This document shows positions 50,726-59,315 of a DNA stretch of 64,000 bases, piece after piece. Position 1 is the stretch's first letter; every line of letters begins with the position of its first letter. Origin of the DNA: Bradyrhizobium glycinis. Its GTDB lineage: Bacteria; Pseudomonadota; Alphaproteobacteria; Rhizobiales; Xanthobacteraceae. A model generated the notes under the pieces. That model had not been told where the DNA came from. It was given only the letters and a program-made list of their open reading frames with translations, and made no database searches. Made by a program: the position numbers and the translations under genes. Location: contig NZ_JACCHQ010000008.1 of NCBI RefSeq assembly GCF_016031655.1, forward strand, positions 292,500-356,499, in the 5' to 3' direction.

Positions 50726-52870
50726 ATGGCCAGGAAGATCAGACCGGAATCTACGCCGCCCGACGATCTGTTTCCGGAAGGCATCGAAGATGGCGGGCTT
50801 GACGCCTACCTTTTTCAGCAGGGCCGGCTGGAGCAGGCGCTACGCCCCGTTGGCGTGCAAGATTTCTGGTCTCTTGGCCGAGCGGCGCTGCACCATCACG
50901 GTCACCACAGTCAGCATCACCACCACTGTTGGACGGCGAAGCCGTGCGGTCCCGGTGAGCCGCAGCCTGTTCGACTTCTCGACCCGCTCGCCCAGCCCCG
51001 CTTTGTCAACGATCTTCCGCTGCCGGAACGGATCGATACGAGCAGGCCTGGTACAGTTGTGCTTCAGATGAAGCAGGCCGAGCAATGGCTCGGACTTGTC
51101 GACGCAAATGGAGAGCCGCTGGTCACGACGGTCTGGGGCTACGGTCAGCCCGGACACACGGCAACTTATCCCGGTCCGACTCTCGTGGCCCATGCGGGCA
51201 CGGAAATCCACCTCAACTGGCAGAACAAGCTTCCGCTCGAAGGTCATCTTCTGCCGGTGGACATGACGCTCCATTGGGCTGCATCCGACAAGAAGCCCCT
51301 GAAGGACGGCCATGTGCCGACCGTCACCCACCTTCACGGCGCTCATGTTCCTTCCGGGAGCGACGGCCTGCCGGAACAGTGGTTTACTCAGAACTACAGC
51401 TCGAAAGGACCGGACTTCGAAAGTCGGATCTACACATACCCGAACGATCAGGACGCCGCGACGCTGTGGTATCACGACCATGCGCTTGGGTTGACGCGCC
51501 TCAACGTCTATGCCGGATTGGCCGGTTTCTATCTGCTGAGGGATGAAGACAGCGAGCATCTGGTTAGCACCGGTGTACTCCCTGGCGGATCGTATGAAAT
51601 AGAAGCGGTCATTCAGGATCGCGCGTTCACCGTAGACGGTCAGCTCTACTTCCCGGCCTATAAGAACGATCCGCTCCCGGGCACGACAGACACCGTCGGC
51701 GATGTCGTTCCTCAAAGCTTCTACGACGCCAACGGCGAGAATGCTCCGTCAGCAGTGCCGGAGTTTTTTGGCGACCATATTCTTGTCAATGGCATGGCAT
51801 GGCCGAACCTTAACGTCGCCGCCGGTGATTACGAGTTTCACCTGCTGAACGGATCCGATTCGCGATTCTACGTGCTCAAGCTCAGCGACCCCGATGTAAA
51901 GGCGTACCTGGTCGGGGTCGACGGCGGCTTGCTGCCGCAGGCGAAGATGATCATGGACGGCGATGGCATCCAGGAGGATGACGAGTTCCTGGTGCTTGCA
52001 CCCGGCGATCGCATCGACGTGGTGTTCGATTTCAGCGGAGCCAACATCGATCCGGCCGTGCAGTTGTTGAATATCGGACCGGCCTACGAGCCGTTCAAAG
52101 GCCTGGCCGGCCCGGACGGGTCGCTCGCGGGCGAGGCCGTGGCCGCGACATCGGCCGATCCTGTCGGCAGTATCATGCAGTTCACCATTGACCCAAGCCT
52201 AGCTACGTTTGATGGCTCAGTGACCGATGGCACTGTGCTGGCTCCGAATTTCCACTTTATCGCCCAGGATTCGAATGAGGACGGTATTGCCGATCTCGCG
52301 ACCAACATGCGCAAGCTTGGGTTGTTCGAAGGCGTCGACGAATTCGGACGAATAGAGCCGATGCTTGGAACCGCCGAGGCGGGCGCGGTGCACAGCGACA
52401 CCATGACGCCGGATGGAGCCTTCGGGCCCTTGATGTGGGATGCTGCTGTTACAGAAAAGCCCCTGCTGGGCTCGATCGAGCAATGGGAGCTATTCAACTT
52501 TACGGAAGACGCGCATCCCATCCACCTTCACCAGACCCAATTCCAGGTCGTGGAGAAGAGGCTCATCGATTTCAAGGATGCCGACGAGAACGGCATCCCC
52601 GACGATACCAACGGCGACGGCGTTATCACCTACGGCTCGGGGGGCACGGACTTCAGCCAGAATGACATATGGATCGGCGACCGCGTCCCGATAGCGCCAG
52701 AGCAATCCGGGCGGCAGGATACGGTGTATGTCGCCCCCGGCGAGATGATGAGCGTTGTAGCTGAATTTGATTTGCCGGGTGAATTCGTCTGGCACTGCCA
52801 CATCCTCTCGCATGAGGATCACGAAATGATGCGCCCCTACCAGGTCGTGGAGTCCGGCTGGATTGTGTAG
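50726..52870 (+). CDS. Multicopper oxidase (CotA/bilirubin oxidase type)
   Basis: 714 residues; GGGGGAG precedes the ATG. All four copper motifs are present: THLHGAHVPSGSDG, WYHDHALG, HPIHLHQTQF and WHCHILSHEDHEMM; the T1 axial ligand is methionine (EMM). This three-cupredoxin enzyme oxidises phenols, bilirubin or metals such as Mn(II) with O2. Unusual points: no signal peptide or Tat motif; a histidine cluster near residue 55-70 (HHHGHHSQHHHHC) that could bind copper; and calcium-type DxDxNG sequences (DSNEDGIAD; DADENGIPDDTNGDGVITYG). A loop insertion enlarges the third domain. Monocistronic. Confidence 0.9.
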   Translation: MARKIRPESTPPDDLFPEGIEDGGLDAYLFQQGRLEQALRPVGVQDFWSLGRAALHHHGHHSQHHHHCWTAKPCGPGEPQPVRLLDPLAQPRFVNDLPLPERIDTSRPGTVVLQMKQAEQWLGLVDANGEPLVTTVWGYGQPGHTATYPGPTLVAHAGTEIHLNWQNKLPLEGHLLPVDMTLHWAASDKKPLKDGHVPTVTHLHGAHVPSGSDGLPEQWFTQNYSSKGPDFESRIYTYPNDQDAATLWYHDHALGLTRLNVYAGLAGFYLLRDEDSEHLVSTGVLPGGSYEIEAVIQDRAFTVDGQLYFPAYKNDPLPGTTDTVGDVVPQSFYDANGENAPSAVPEFFGDHILVNGMAWPNLNVAAGDYEFHLLNGSDSRFYVLKLSDPDVKAYLVGVDGGLLPQAKMIMDGDGIQEDDEFLVLAPGDRIDVVFDFSGANIDPAVQLLNIGPAYEPFKGLAGPDGSLAGEAVAATSADPVGSIMQFTIDPSLATFDGSVTDGTVLAPNFHFIAQDSNEDGIADLATNMRKLGLFEGVDEFGRIEPMLGTAEAGAVHSDTMTPDGAFGPLMWDAAVTEKPLLGSIEQWELFNFTEDAHPIHLHQTQFQVVEKRLIDFKDADENGIPDDTNGDGVITYGSGGTDFSQNDIWIGDRVPIAPEQSGRQDTVYVAPGEMMSVVAEFDLPGEFVWHCHILSHEDHEMMRPYQVVESGWIV

Positions 52871-52931
52871 CTGTCCGCGGATCGCGGACAGGGGCGGAGC
52901 CGACGCTTGCGAGTACACACCCGAGCCCGGC

Positions 52932-53165
52932 TCACGAAAGATCATCCCGCGGCGGCGGATAGCGCCGGGCCAGCACCGACAAGGATAGATGCCGTTCGCC
53001 TTCCGGCAGCTCCAGATAAGCCAACACGAGCGGCCGCTTCCAATCGCCGACGCCGAAATCCATCGCCGTCCACTTCTGAGGTTCGGGGCCGTCGAGGCCG
53101 CGGACCCAGACGAAATAACGGGGTAGGTCGTCAGTGTCCGTATCCGTCGTGCGTCTCCTGGCCAT
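52932..53165 (-). CDS. Small protein of unknown function
   Basis: 77 residues from ATG 53165. It reads TDDLPRYFVWVRGLDGPEPQKWTAMDFGVGDWKRPLVLAYLELPEGERHLSLSVLARRYPPP, a compact globular-looking sequence without signal or membrane part. Small proteins with this RYFVWVRGLDG-type sequence are seen in rhizobia (from memory), function unknown. It is convergent with the multicopper oxidase, about 60 bp away; a CTGTCCGCGGATCGCGGACAG hairpin at 52871-52891 lies between. Confidence 0.5.
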   Translation of the reverse strand: MARRRTTDTDTDDLPRYFVWVRGLDGPEPQKWTAMDFGVGDWKRPLVLAYLELPEGERHLSLSVLARRYPPPRDDLS

Positions 53166-53312
53166 CGAAGTGTCCGCTGCATCACGTCGGTTGCGAGACC
53201 ATATAGGGAGCGGCCGCGCGAAGTCGAATGGCATGCGGCGGTACCGGACGTGTCTCTTCTCCTCCTCGGGCGCCATGCGTCGCGAGCCACGCGAAGCCCA
53301 AAGGGCGAAGCG

Positions 53313-53328
53313 TGGTGCCCCTGGCCGG
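53313..53328 (-). other. tRNA-Leu 3'-end match, possible attachment remnant
   Basis: On the minus strand CCGGCCAGGGGCACCA equals the 3' part (T-stem end, acceptor, CCA) of a common alphaproteobacterial tRNA-Leu. The rest of a tRNA does not follow, so this is only a fragment. It sits at the boundary where the accessory DNA begins. Confidence 0.45.
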
Positions 53329-53973
53329 CAATCGCCTATTCTCTCAACCACTTGAGTTTACAGGTCATTTTATCGGCAAATTGCTGCCGATACCAGCAGA
53401 AATACCAGCAGGACGACGCGCGGCGTCAGCTGAAAAAAAGCAGACTCCACGGCAGCAGGTACGCCCCGTGCCGTTCCGGTCTCCAAAATCGGCCCGACCG
53501 GAGTCGAGTCCGGCCCCATTCCAAATCCCGGCGGGACCCGACCTAACGCAATATCGCAACGTTTTTGGGCGGGCCTTTGTCACGTGCACGCGGCAACCAG
53601 GTATCGAAAACGAGGGATCGCACGCCGGTCCGCAATCTGCTTGGCGTTCAATGACTAGAGCGTTCTAATGTCTAAAACCACTGAACAAGGCGCCGACGAC
53701 CATCACCCGCGATACTGCCGCCGGGGGCGACTACTGCGCTCACGGCTTCCGCTCGACCTCGTCGAGGCTGCTCAACCAGGAGGACGCGTAAGATGGCGAC
53801 GGTGTGACAGATGGTGGGGCGTTAGCCTGACAAGGATGACAAGAATAAGCTCCGCGCATCTATAAGCTCGGAGCCTATCACACTGAATGCCTGCATAAAA
53901 TGTAGCGTTGGTCTGATCGCCTCACCGTCTACGCGACAACTGCGTCGACCGTCTCGCTCCGGGCATCGGCGGC
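53329..53973. other. Accessory DNA without a gene
   Basis: 645 bp with lower GC patches, a direct repeat ATACCAGCAGAAATACCAGCAG near 53390, and no credible gene. Scrambled remnants are likely. Confidence 0.3.
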
Positions 53974-54183
53974 CTAGGGCGCTCTCGTTTCAACCCTTGG
54001 CAGCGAAGCGTGATATTCATCTACGCTGTCGAGGTCGATCAGAGTCTTGCCGCCCATCTTGTACGCCCTGATCCTCTGGTGGGCGATAAGTTCATAAGCC
54101 TTCGTCTTTCCGAACTTGCCATAGCGGCAACCGTCCTTGAACTCGACGAGCCGACGCCGCTTGTTACTATCATTGTCAACCAT
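53974..54183 (-). CDS. Excisionase-like small DNA-binding protein
   Basis: 69 residues if ATG 54183 is used; an in-frame ATG at 54216 adds 11. It reads RRRLVEFKDGCRYGKFGKTKAYELIAHQRIRAYKMGGKTLIDLDSVDEYHASLP, a winged HTH of the MerR/excisionase type, in which the YELI..GRIRAYK-type segment contacts DNA. Such proteins help excise integrative elements with a tyrosine recombinase. Only damaged integrase fragments lie nearby, so if functional it may act as a regulator. Confidence 0.65.
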   Translation of the reverse strand: MVDNDSNKRRRLVEFKDGCRYGKFGKTKAYELIAHQRIRAYKMGGKTLIDLDSVDEYHASLPRVETRAP

Positions 54184-54216
54184 GGTGCCTGAAAATGTTT
54201 CGAGGATCTCCGCCAT

Positions 54217-54682
54217 AGCCGAATCACGTAACGCTCAGCGGGATGAACATTGGCCTGAGCTGGCTTTTCAGAAAGGAGCAGCTCTGCTGCTGACTTGCCT
54301 CGACACCATCTGCGCACAACCCAATACATCGCCGACAACGCCAGACAAGGTCTTCGGATGTCGCCGCGAAATCCTGAGCGCCCTAGCGTACAAATCGGAC
54401 TGATCGAAAGCGGTATTAAGATCAAACGCCGCAAACTCTGGAACAGGAAATCGGCGGTTCGAGCCCACCCAACTGTACCACCACTGCTAAATCACTTGCA
54501 GTTCCAGTATCTTGCTGAGAGACCAGACGTTTTTGCGCCTTTGCAAAATACAAAAGGCGCTACAAATGGCATTGCGTATGATCGGTCTAGTTCGAGGGTG
54601 GCGGCTTTCATTGCTCGCAAGAGCATCCCTGTCGATGTCCGTGATGAGTAGACGTTCCACGCAAGGCCGAGACACGAGAAGA
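54217..54682. other. Accessory DNA without a gene
   Basis: No intact gene. A tRNA-like 3' end (GGCGGTTCGAGCCCACCC followed by AACTGTACCACCA) occurs at about 54450-54482 with one T-stem mismatch; upstream arms are missing. Confidence 0.3.
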
Positions 54683-54936
54683 AGGCCGGAGCTTCACAGA
54701 CGCTGAGGCTAAGATTATTCTCACGCCAGCTTGGGCATTGAGAACCCATCACGCCGGCGGACCGGACTCGTCGCTGGGTGCCTTGGCTCTGTGCGTCTTC
54801 TGGAGCGAGGCCCGGTGCAATCACGCAGTTGCGCGGGATCGACGTCGAGGACCGTAAGGGCCTCTACGTGATGAAGCTGACGCCTGAAGCCGGCACGATC
54901 AAGACAGGTAAGCCGCGAGTGGTGCCTATCCGCTGA
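54683..54936 (+). pseudogene. Tyrosine recombinase (integrase) fragment
   Basis: Frame pieces GRSFTDAEAKIIL (near 54686) and, after a frame change, TRRWVPWLCASSGARPGAIT then QLRGIDVEDRKGLYVMKLTP (54766 on) reach a stop at 54936. The latter spans the first catalytic arginine (SGARPGAITQLRG) of a phage-type integrase. The C-terminal half with the H-x-x-R and tyrosine is gone and the frame is shifted, so the gene is dead. Confidence 0.75.
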
Positions 54937-55190
54937 AATTTATTGCGCCGATGCTGGCTCGGCTTGCAGCGACGATTAGAAGCTTGAGAGCACGACGCCA
55001 CCATACATGGCTCTGGATTGATCGCTGCGTCGCTCCACCGATGTAACTGCAAACCCGAAAGATGGGGCTTCTCGGTCGCGGAGTTTAACATTCCGCGCCG
55101 CGACGCATTCAAAACAGAAATTAATTGCCCGGCGGCACGAACTGAAAAGGCATTCTTATTTTTCCCCCGTGGTTGACGCCGGTCCGCTAC
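54937..55190. other. Upstream region of the monooxygenase operon, left part
   Basis: 254 bp of AT-richer DNA without a gene or a clear terminator; decayed integrase sequence probably continues into it. Confidence 0.25.
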
Positions 55191-55203
55191 TCAACAATGT
55201 TGA
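55191..55203. promoter_or_regulatory. 13-bp palindrome upstream of the monooxygenase operon
   Basis: TCAACAATGTTGA is a perfect palindrome (TCAAC-AAT-GTTGA) about 100 bp before the operon start. A candidate binding site for an unlinked regulator. Confidence 0.4.
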
Positions 55204-55301
55204 AGTGCAATAACACGTTCATGGTTACCGAAAATTGAGAAGAGTGCGATGACGTTTTTGAGCTTCCGGCGTGCCACTACTCGTAGCGGATATACCCCGT
55301 G

Positions 55302-56636
55302 ATGACGTCGGCGCTTGAACGTGAGCTTCATCTTGGCCTGAACCTGCATGGCGCTGGGGGGCATGCAGCAGCGTGGCGCTGGCCCGAAAATCCTCCCGGG
55401 GCATTTTACGATATTGAGCACTACGTACGAGCCGCAAAGCTCGCGGAGCGCGGAAAGCTGGACGCGGTCTTCCTCGCCGACACGCCAGCGCTCAATCCAG
55501 CAATCGATAAGCACCCGCCGCTCAATGGCATCGAGCCGACGATCACGCTTGCCAGCATTGCGCGAGAAACAAGTTTTGTCGGCCTGATCGGCTCGGCATC
55601 CACCACCTACAACGAGCCATATAACCTTGCGCGCCGATTCCAGTCGCTTGACGTTGTCAGTGGCGGCCGTGCGGCCTGGAATGCAGTCACGACATCCAAT
55701 GTCTATACGGCCAAGAGCTTTGGCGGCAATGAGCAATCACGTGATGAACGTTATCGCCGCGCTGAAGAATTCGTGGAGGCCGTGAGAACCCTATGGCATA
55801 GCTGGGGAGAAGGTGCCCTTATTCTGGACCAAGGGTCGGGGCGGTTCGGTGATCCGAGCAGACTGCGGACGGTGAGGCATGCCGGCGAGTTCTTTGACAT
55901 CAGCGGGCCTCTCACACATCCGGGCTCAAGGCAGGGACAGCCGATTATTTTCCAGGCCGGCGGATCGGATCAGGGCCTTCAGTTCGCTGCCCGAAGCGCC
56001 GATGCCGTGTTCTCATCAACGGGCAATTTGGAAATCGCCCTGCGCGAGGCAGATCGCCTCAGGTCGCTTGCTTCTCAACATGGACGACGGGCGCCCCTCG
56101 TTCTGCCGGGCATCGTCACTTTCATCGGCGGAACGGAAGAGGAGGCAATCAAGCGCAAGGCGGAGCTTGATGACCTTATCAACTTTGACGTTGCCCTTCA
56201 TGCGCTGTCCGGTCGTTTCGGTATACCTGCCGAAAGGCTGAAGATCGACGAACCAATCGACTTCAACTTACTGCCGCGACATGCGGACGCGGCTTTTTCC
56301 GTTGGCCAGTATCGCACTGTGGAAGCTCTCGTGCGCTCTGGCAAAACAGTCCGCCAGATCATCGTTGAGGCGCCGGCTTACGGTCACCGGGTGTTAGTTG
56401 GATCGCCAGAACAGATTGCAGCTTCCTTCGAAGAGTGGTTCCGGGCGGGCGCAGTGGACGGGTTCAACGTCATACCGGATGTTCTGTCCGACGGCACTCT
56501 TGCGTTCGTCGAGCATGTTGTTCCCGTTCTTCAGCGGCGCGGTTTGTTCCGCTCGGATTATCGAGGCGAAACGCTCCGCGAGCACCTCGGCATTCCACTG
56601 CAGGGCGAGCGCACCGAACAGGTCTCCGCTGCCTAA
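55302..56636 (+). CDS. FMN-dependent monooxygenase, NtaA/SnaA/DszA family
   Basis: 444 residues from ATG 55302, immediately after a GTG in frame. This luciferase-like branch reads HLGLNLHGAGGHAAAWRWPENPPGAFYDIEHYVRAAKLAERGKLDAVFLAD at the start, TYNEPYNLARRFQSLDVVSGGRAAWNAVTTS and RHAGEFFDISGPLTHPGSRQGQPIIFQAGGS, the NtaA/DszA signature positions. These two-component enzymes use FMNH2 from a separate reductase to cleave C-N or C-S bonds in nitrilotriacetate, EDTA, dibenzothiophene sulfone or dimethyl sulfide. No reductase is adjacent. Four ABC genes follow (31 bp gap), so substrate import and cleavage are probably coupled. Confidence 0.9.
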   Translation: MTSALERELHLGLNLHGAGGHAAAWRWPENPPGAFYDIEHYVRAAKLAERGKLDAVFLADTPALNPAIDKHPPLNGIEPTITLASIARETSFVGLIGSASTTYNEPYNLARRFQSLDVVSGGRAAWNAVTTSNVYTAKSFGGNEQSRDERYRRAEEFVEAVRTLWHSWGEGALILDQGSGRFGDPSRLRTVRHAGEFFDISGPLTHPGSRQGQPIIFQAGGSDQGLQFAARSADAVFSSTGNLEIALREADRLRSLASQHGRRAPLVLPGIVTFIGGTEEEAIKRKAELDDLINFDVALHALSGRFGIPAERLKIDEPIDFNLLPRHADAAFSVGQYRTVEALVRSGKTVRQIIVEAPAYGHRVLVGSPEQIAASFEEWFRAGAVDGFNVIPDVLSDGTLAFVEHVVPVLQRRGLFRSDYRGETLREHLGIPLQGERTEQVSAA

Positions 56637-56667
56637 GTACTTCTCCTTTCCACATTCGGAGCTCATT

Positions 56668-58356
56668 ATGTCTAAGCCGGCTGCCGTTCGTTCGGGGTTT
56701 CTTACCAAAACTCTGAACCGTCGTTTGAAATCTCACGCCGCAATCATCGCTGTCGCGATGTCTGGCTTTTCGATAGTGGATGCCGCGCAGGCGGAAGACG
56801 CTTCGGCTGGCAAGCCGCTATCCGGCGGGATTATCCGGTACGGACACTTCCAGGAGCCGCCCTGCCTTTACGGTGGTTGGGTGCAGCAGTGGTACCTTCA
56901 GCGTCAATTCAGCGACAATCTGGTCGCCAGGGCTGAAGACGGAAGGATCCTGCCTTGGCTTGCGACCGCATGGACCATTTCGGATGACCGCAAAACTTAC
57001 ACCTTCCAGATCAAGCCCGGCGTCAAATTCACGGACGGGACGCCTCTGGACGCCCAGGCGGTCGTCGATAACATCAATGGATGGCTGAGTGACAATCCGG
57101 AGCTGGAGAATCCTACAGCCGGTCCTTATCTCAGAGGCGTCTTCGAATCCGCGGCGGCAACGAATCCGCTGACGCTCAACCTCACTTTGAAGACGGCGTT
57201 CGAGCCGCTGCTGAATGTCTTTGCGCAGTCCTCGCAAGGCATCTTGTCGCCAACGGCGCTTAAGCGTGGCAAGGCCGTGAACTGCGAAAGTCCGGTTGGT
57301 TCGGGTCCGTTCATTGTCGAGAAATGGAACCGCGGCAAGAACGTCATATTCCGTCGAAATCCAAACTATAATTCCGCGCCGGCCACTGCCAAGCATCAAG
57401 GCCCAGCCTATGTCGAAGGGATAGAGTGGCGCTTCCTCGCTGACCCCACGATACGCTACGGCTCACTTCTGACCGGCGAATCCGACGTTGTCTATCATAT
57501 CCCTGCCGCGAACTGGCATGACGCCAATTCCCGGTTCAAGATCGTGCGACACCTCACAGGCGGAACGCCGCTTCGGCTTGCGCTATTCTCGGAGAGGCCC
57601 CCGTTCGACGACGTGCGTGTTCGACAGGCCTTTGCTTATGCCTCCGACCGACGTTCTGCCGTGCAAGCGGCCTTCCTTGGCTCGCTGCCCTATGAGGGCA
57701 ACTTCGCTTTGAGCCAAAGTTCTCCAGAATATATCGGCGAACTCTCAAAGTCCTATTCCTATGACGTCGAGAAGGCGAACAAGCTCCTTGATGAGGCTGG
57801 GTGGAGAGAGCGCGATGCAAACGGCACTCGTAGCAAGAACGGTAATGCGCTGATCATACGCATCACCTACACCAACGCCTTTTCGCCTCCTGACGGCGAC
57901 CAGGTCCTGCAGATCATTCAGCAGCAAGCAAAGGCTGCAGGGTTCGACGTGCGGCTCCAGCCGACGAACCAGGCGGATTTCTGGGCAGGAAAGAACCTTG
58001 GCCCCAATGATTATGAAGCACTTCCACTGTACTGGGTTGCGCCAGGCGCCGAGATCTATCGCATTTCGTACAAGCCTGACTTGAATGGGGTGCGGAATCC
58101 TTTCAACCCATCCCGCTATCAGGATCTACCCTTGTGGGACATCATCCAGAAGGCCGAACAGGCTGCTGACAAGACGCAGCGCATCGCGCTTTATCAGCAG
58201 GCGGAGCGGCGAATTGTCGAGAACGCGCCGTCCCTGAGTTACACGGTTTTGGACGTCACCCTCGCTTTAGCCGACAACGTGAAGGACATCTGGCTCGACA
58301 GCGGGTCGGTGGGCGAGCCAGTTTTTTCGGACGCATATTTTACCGACAAGAAATGA
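56668..58356 (+). CDS. Peptide-type ABC transporter substrate-binding protein (island copy)
   Basis: 562 residues from ATG 56668 after GGAG. Long signal region (LKSHAAIIAVAMSGFSIVDAAQAE), then GGIIRYGHFQEPPCLYGGWVQQWYLQRQFSDNLVAR, SBP_bac_5 form YTFQIKPGVKFTDGTPLDAQAVVDNI. The opening QEPPCLYGGW with a cysteine is unlike the first operon's binding protein (QPEPPGLMLA), so the ligand differs. Linked to a flavin monooxygenase, it may capture an organosulfur or amine compound. The stop overlaps the permease start by 4 bp. Confidence 0.9.
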   Translation: MSKPAAVRSGFLTKTLNRRLKSHAAIIAVAMSGFSIVDAAQAEDASAGKPLSGGIIRYGHFQEPPCLYGGWVQQWYLQRQFSDNLVARAEDGRILPWLATAWTISDDRKTYTFQIKPGVKFTDGTPLDAQAVVDNINGWLSDNPELENPTAGPYLRGVFESAAATNPLTLNLTLKTAFEPLLNVFAQSSQGILSPTALKRGKAVNCESPVGSGPFIVEKWNRGKNVIFRRNPNYNSAPATAKHQGPAYVEGIEWRFLADPTIRYGSLLTGESDVVYHIPAANWHDANSRFKIVRHLTGGTPLRLALFSERPPFDDVRVRQAFAYASDRRSAVQAAFLGSLPYEGNFALSQSSPEYIGELSKSYSYDVEKANKLLDEAGWRERDANGTRSKNGNALIIRITYTNAFSPPDGDQVLQIIQQQAKAAGFDVRLQPTNQADFWAGKNLGPNDYEALPLYWVAPGAEIYRISYKPDLNGVRNPFNPSRYQDLPLWDIIQKAEQAADKTQRIALYQQAERRIVENAPSLSYTVLDVTLALADNVKDIWLDSGSVGEPVFSDAYFTDKK

Positions 58357-59315
58357 ATACGGAGAAAACGATAGGCAAGCGAGCCCTTTGGCTGGCGCGC
58401 CGGCTGTTATCCGGGCTGATCGTGCTCTGGGCCGCGGCGACGTTCACCTTCTTTGTGCAATTTTTGATGCCTGGAGAGCGTGCTCAGATCATCTTCAATG
58501 CAAATAGCGGAAACGTGGGAGAGATTCCTCGCGACCAGCTGCTCGCCATCAACGCCAAATATGGCTTCGATCAACCCGTCATCGTGCAATACGGAAAGTA
58601 TGTTTGGGATGTGATGCACGGAGAGCTTGGACAGTCTTACGTCCAGTATCAACCTGTCACGGACCTAATTGCGCGGCAGATCGGGCCGACGATTGCGCTC
58701 GCCTTTGCCGCTATGTTGACGGCTTGGATCATCACTATCACAACCACGGTTCTCTTCGCTGGGCGCGACAACATATGGTCCAAGGCGCTCGGCGGTTTTC
58801 AGATCTTCCTGGCAACTCTGCCGCCCTATTGGCTCGCGACAATCTTGCTAGTCGTGTTCGCGATCCAGCTTCGCTTGTTTCCTGTCGTGGGCGGCAACAC
58901 CCCCATGGGCCTTGTTCTGCCGACGATGGCCCTGGCATTGGAAATTTACGGCTTCCTTGGTCAAGCGGTCCTGGGTGAATTTACGCGGGTTCTTGATCAG
59001 CCTTTCATCACCTCATCGAGAATGCGTGGCACAGGAGATTTCAGTGTCCGTCTACGTCACGCTCTGCGCCATGCGGCCTTGCCTGGCATCACCCTTTCGG
59101 GCTGGATCATGGGCAAGCTGCTGTCAGGCGCCGTATTGATCGAAGCGGTGTTCGGCCGTCAGGGGCTGGGTGGGGTCCTTGTCGCGGCAACGTCCACACG
59201 CGATGTCCCCGTCGTGTCAGGGGTGATTGTGGTTTCAGCTGCGCTGTTTATCGCTGCCAGCTTAATCGTGGATATCACGGTACAGCTCGTCGATCCCAGG
59301 ATGAAAGAGGCATGA
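58353..59315 (+). CDS. Peptide-type ABC transporter permease (DppB-like, island copy)
   Basis: 320 residues starting in a 4-bp overlap. Helix 1 region LWLARRLLSGLIVLWAAATFTFFVQFLMPGERAQ has MPGE in place of the usual PGDP. The EAA loop lies in TRVLDQPFITSSRMRGTGDFSVRLRHALRHAALPGI, shorter in standard residues than DppB. Six helices. Ends LVDPRMKEA. Fully packed operon with the next permease. Confidence 0.9.
   Translation: MNTEKTIGKRALWLARRLLSGLIVLWAAATFTFFVQFLMPGERAQIIFNANSGNVGEIPRDQLLAINAKYGFDQPVIVQYGKYVWDVMHGELGQSYVQYQPVTDLIARQIGPTIALAFAAMLTAWIITITTTVLFAGRDNIWSKALGGFQIFLATLPPYWLATILLVVFAIQLRLFPVVGGNTPMGLVLPTMALALEIYGFLGQAVLGEFTRVLDQPFITSSRMRGTGDFSVRLRHALRHAALPGITLSGWIMGKLLSGAVLIEAVFGRQGLGGVLVAATSTRDVPVVSGVIVVSAALFIAASLIVDITVQLVDPRMKEA

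Noticed and set aside
53313..53361. A complete tRNA gene on the minus strand
   Set aside because: Only the last 16 bases fit; there is no anticodon stem or D arm in the next 60 bases.
53228..53668. A 146-codon plus-strand frame near the tRNA-Leu match
   Set aside because: Pro/Arg/Ser-rich, no ribosome site, and it overlaps the small minus-strand gene start and the tRNA-like piece.
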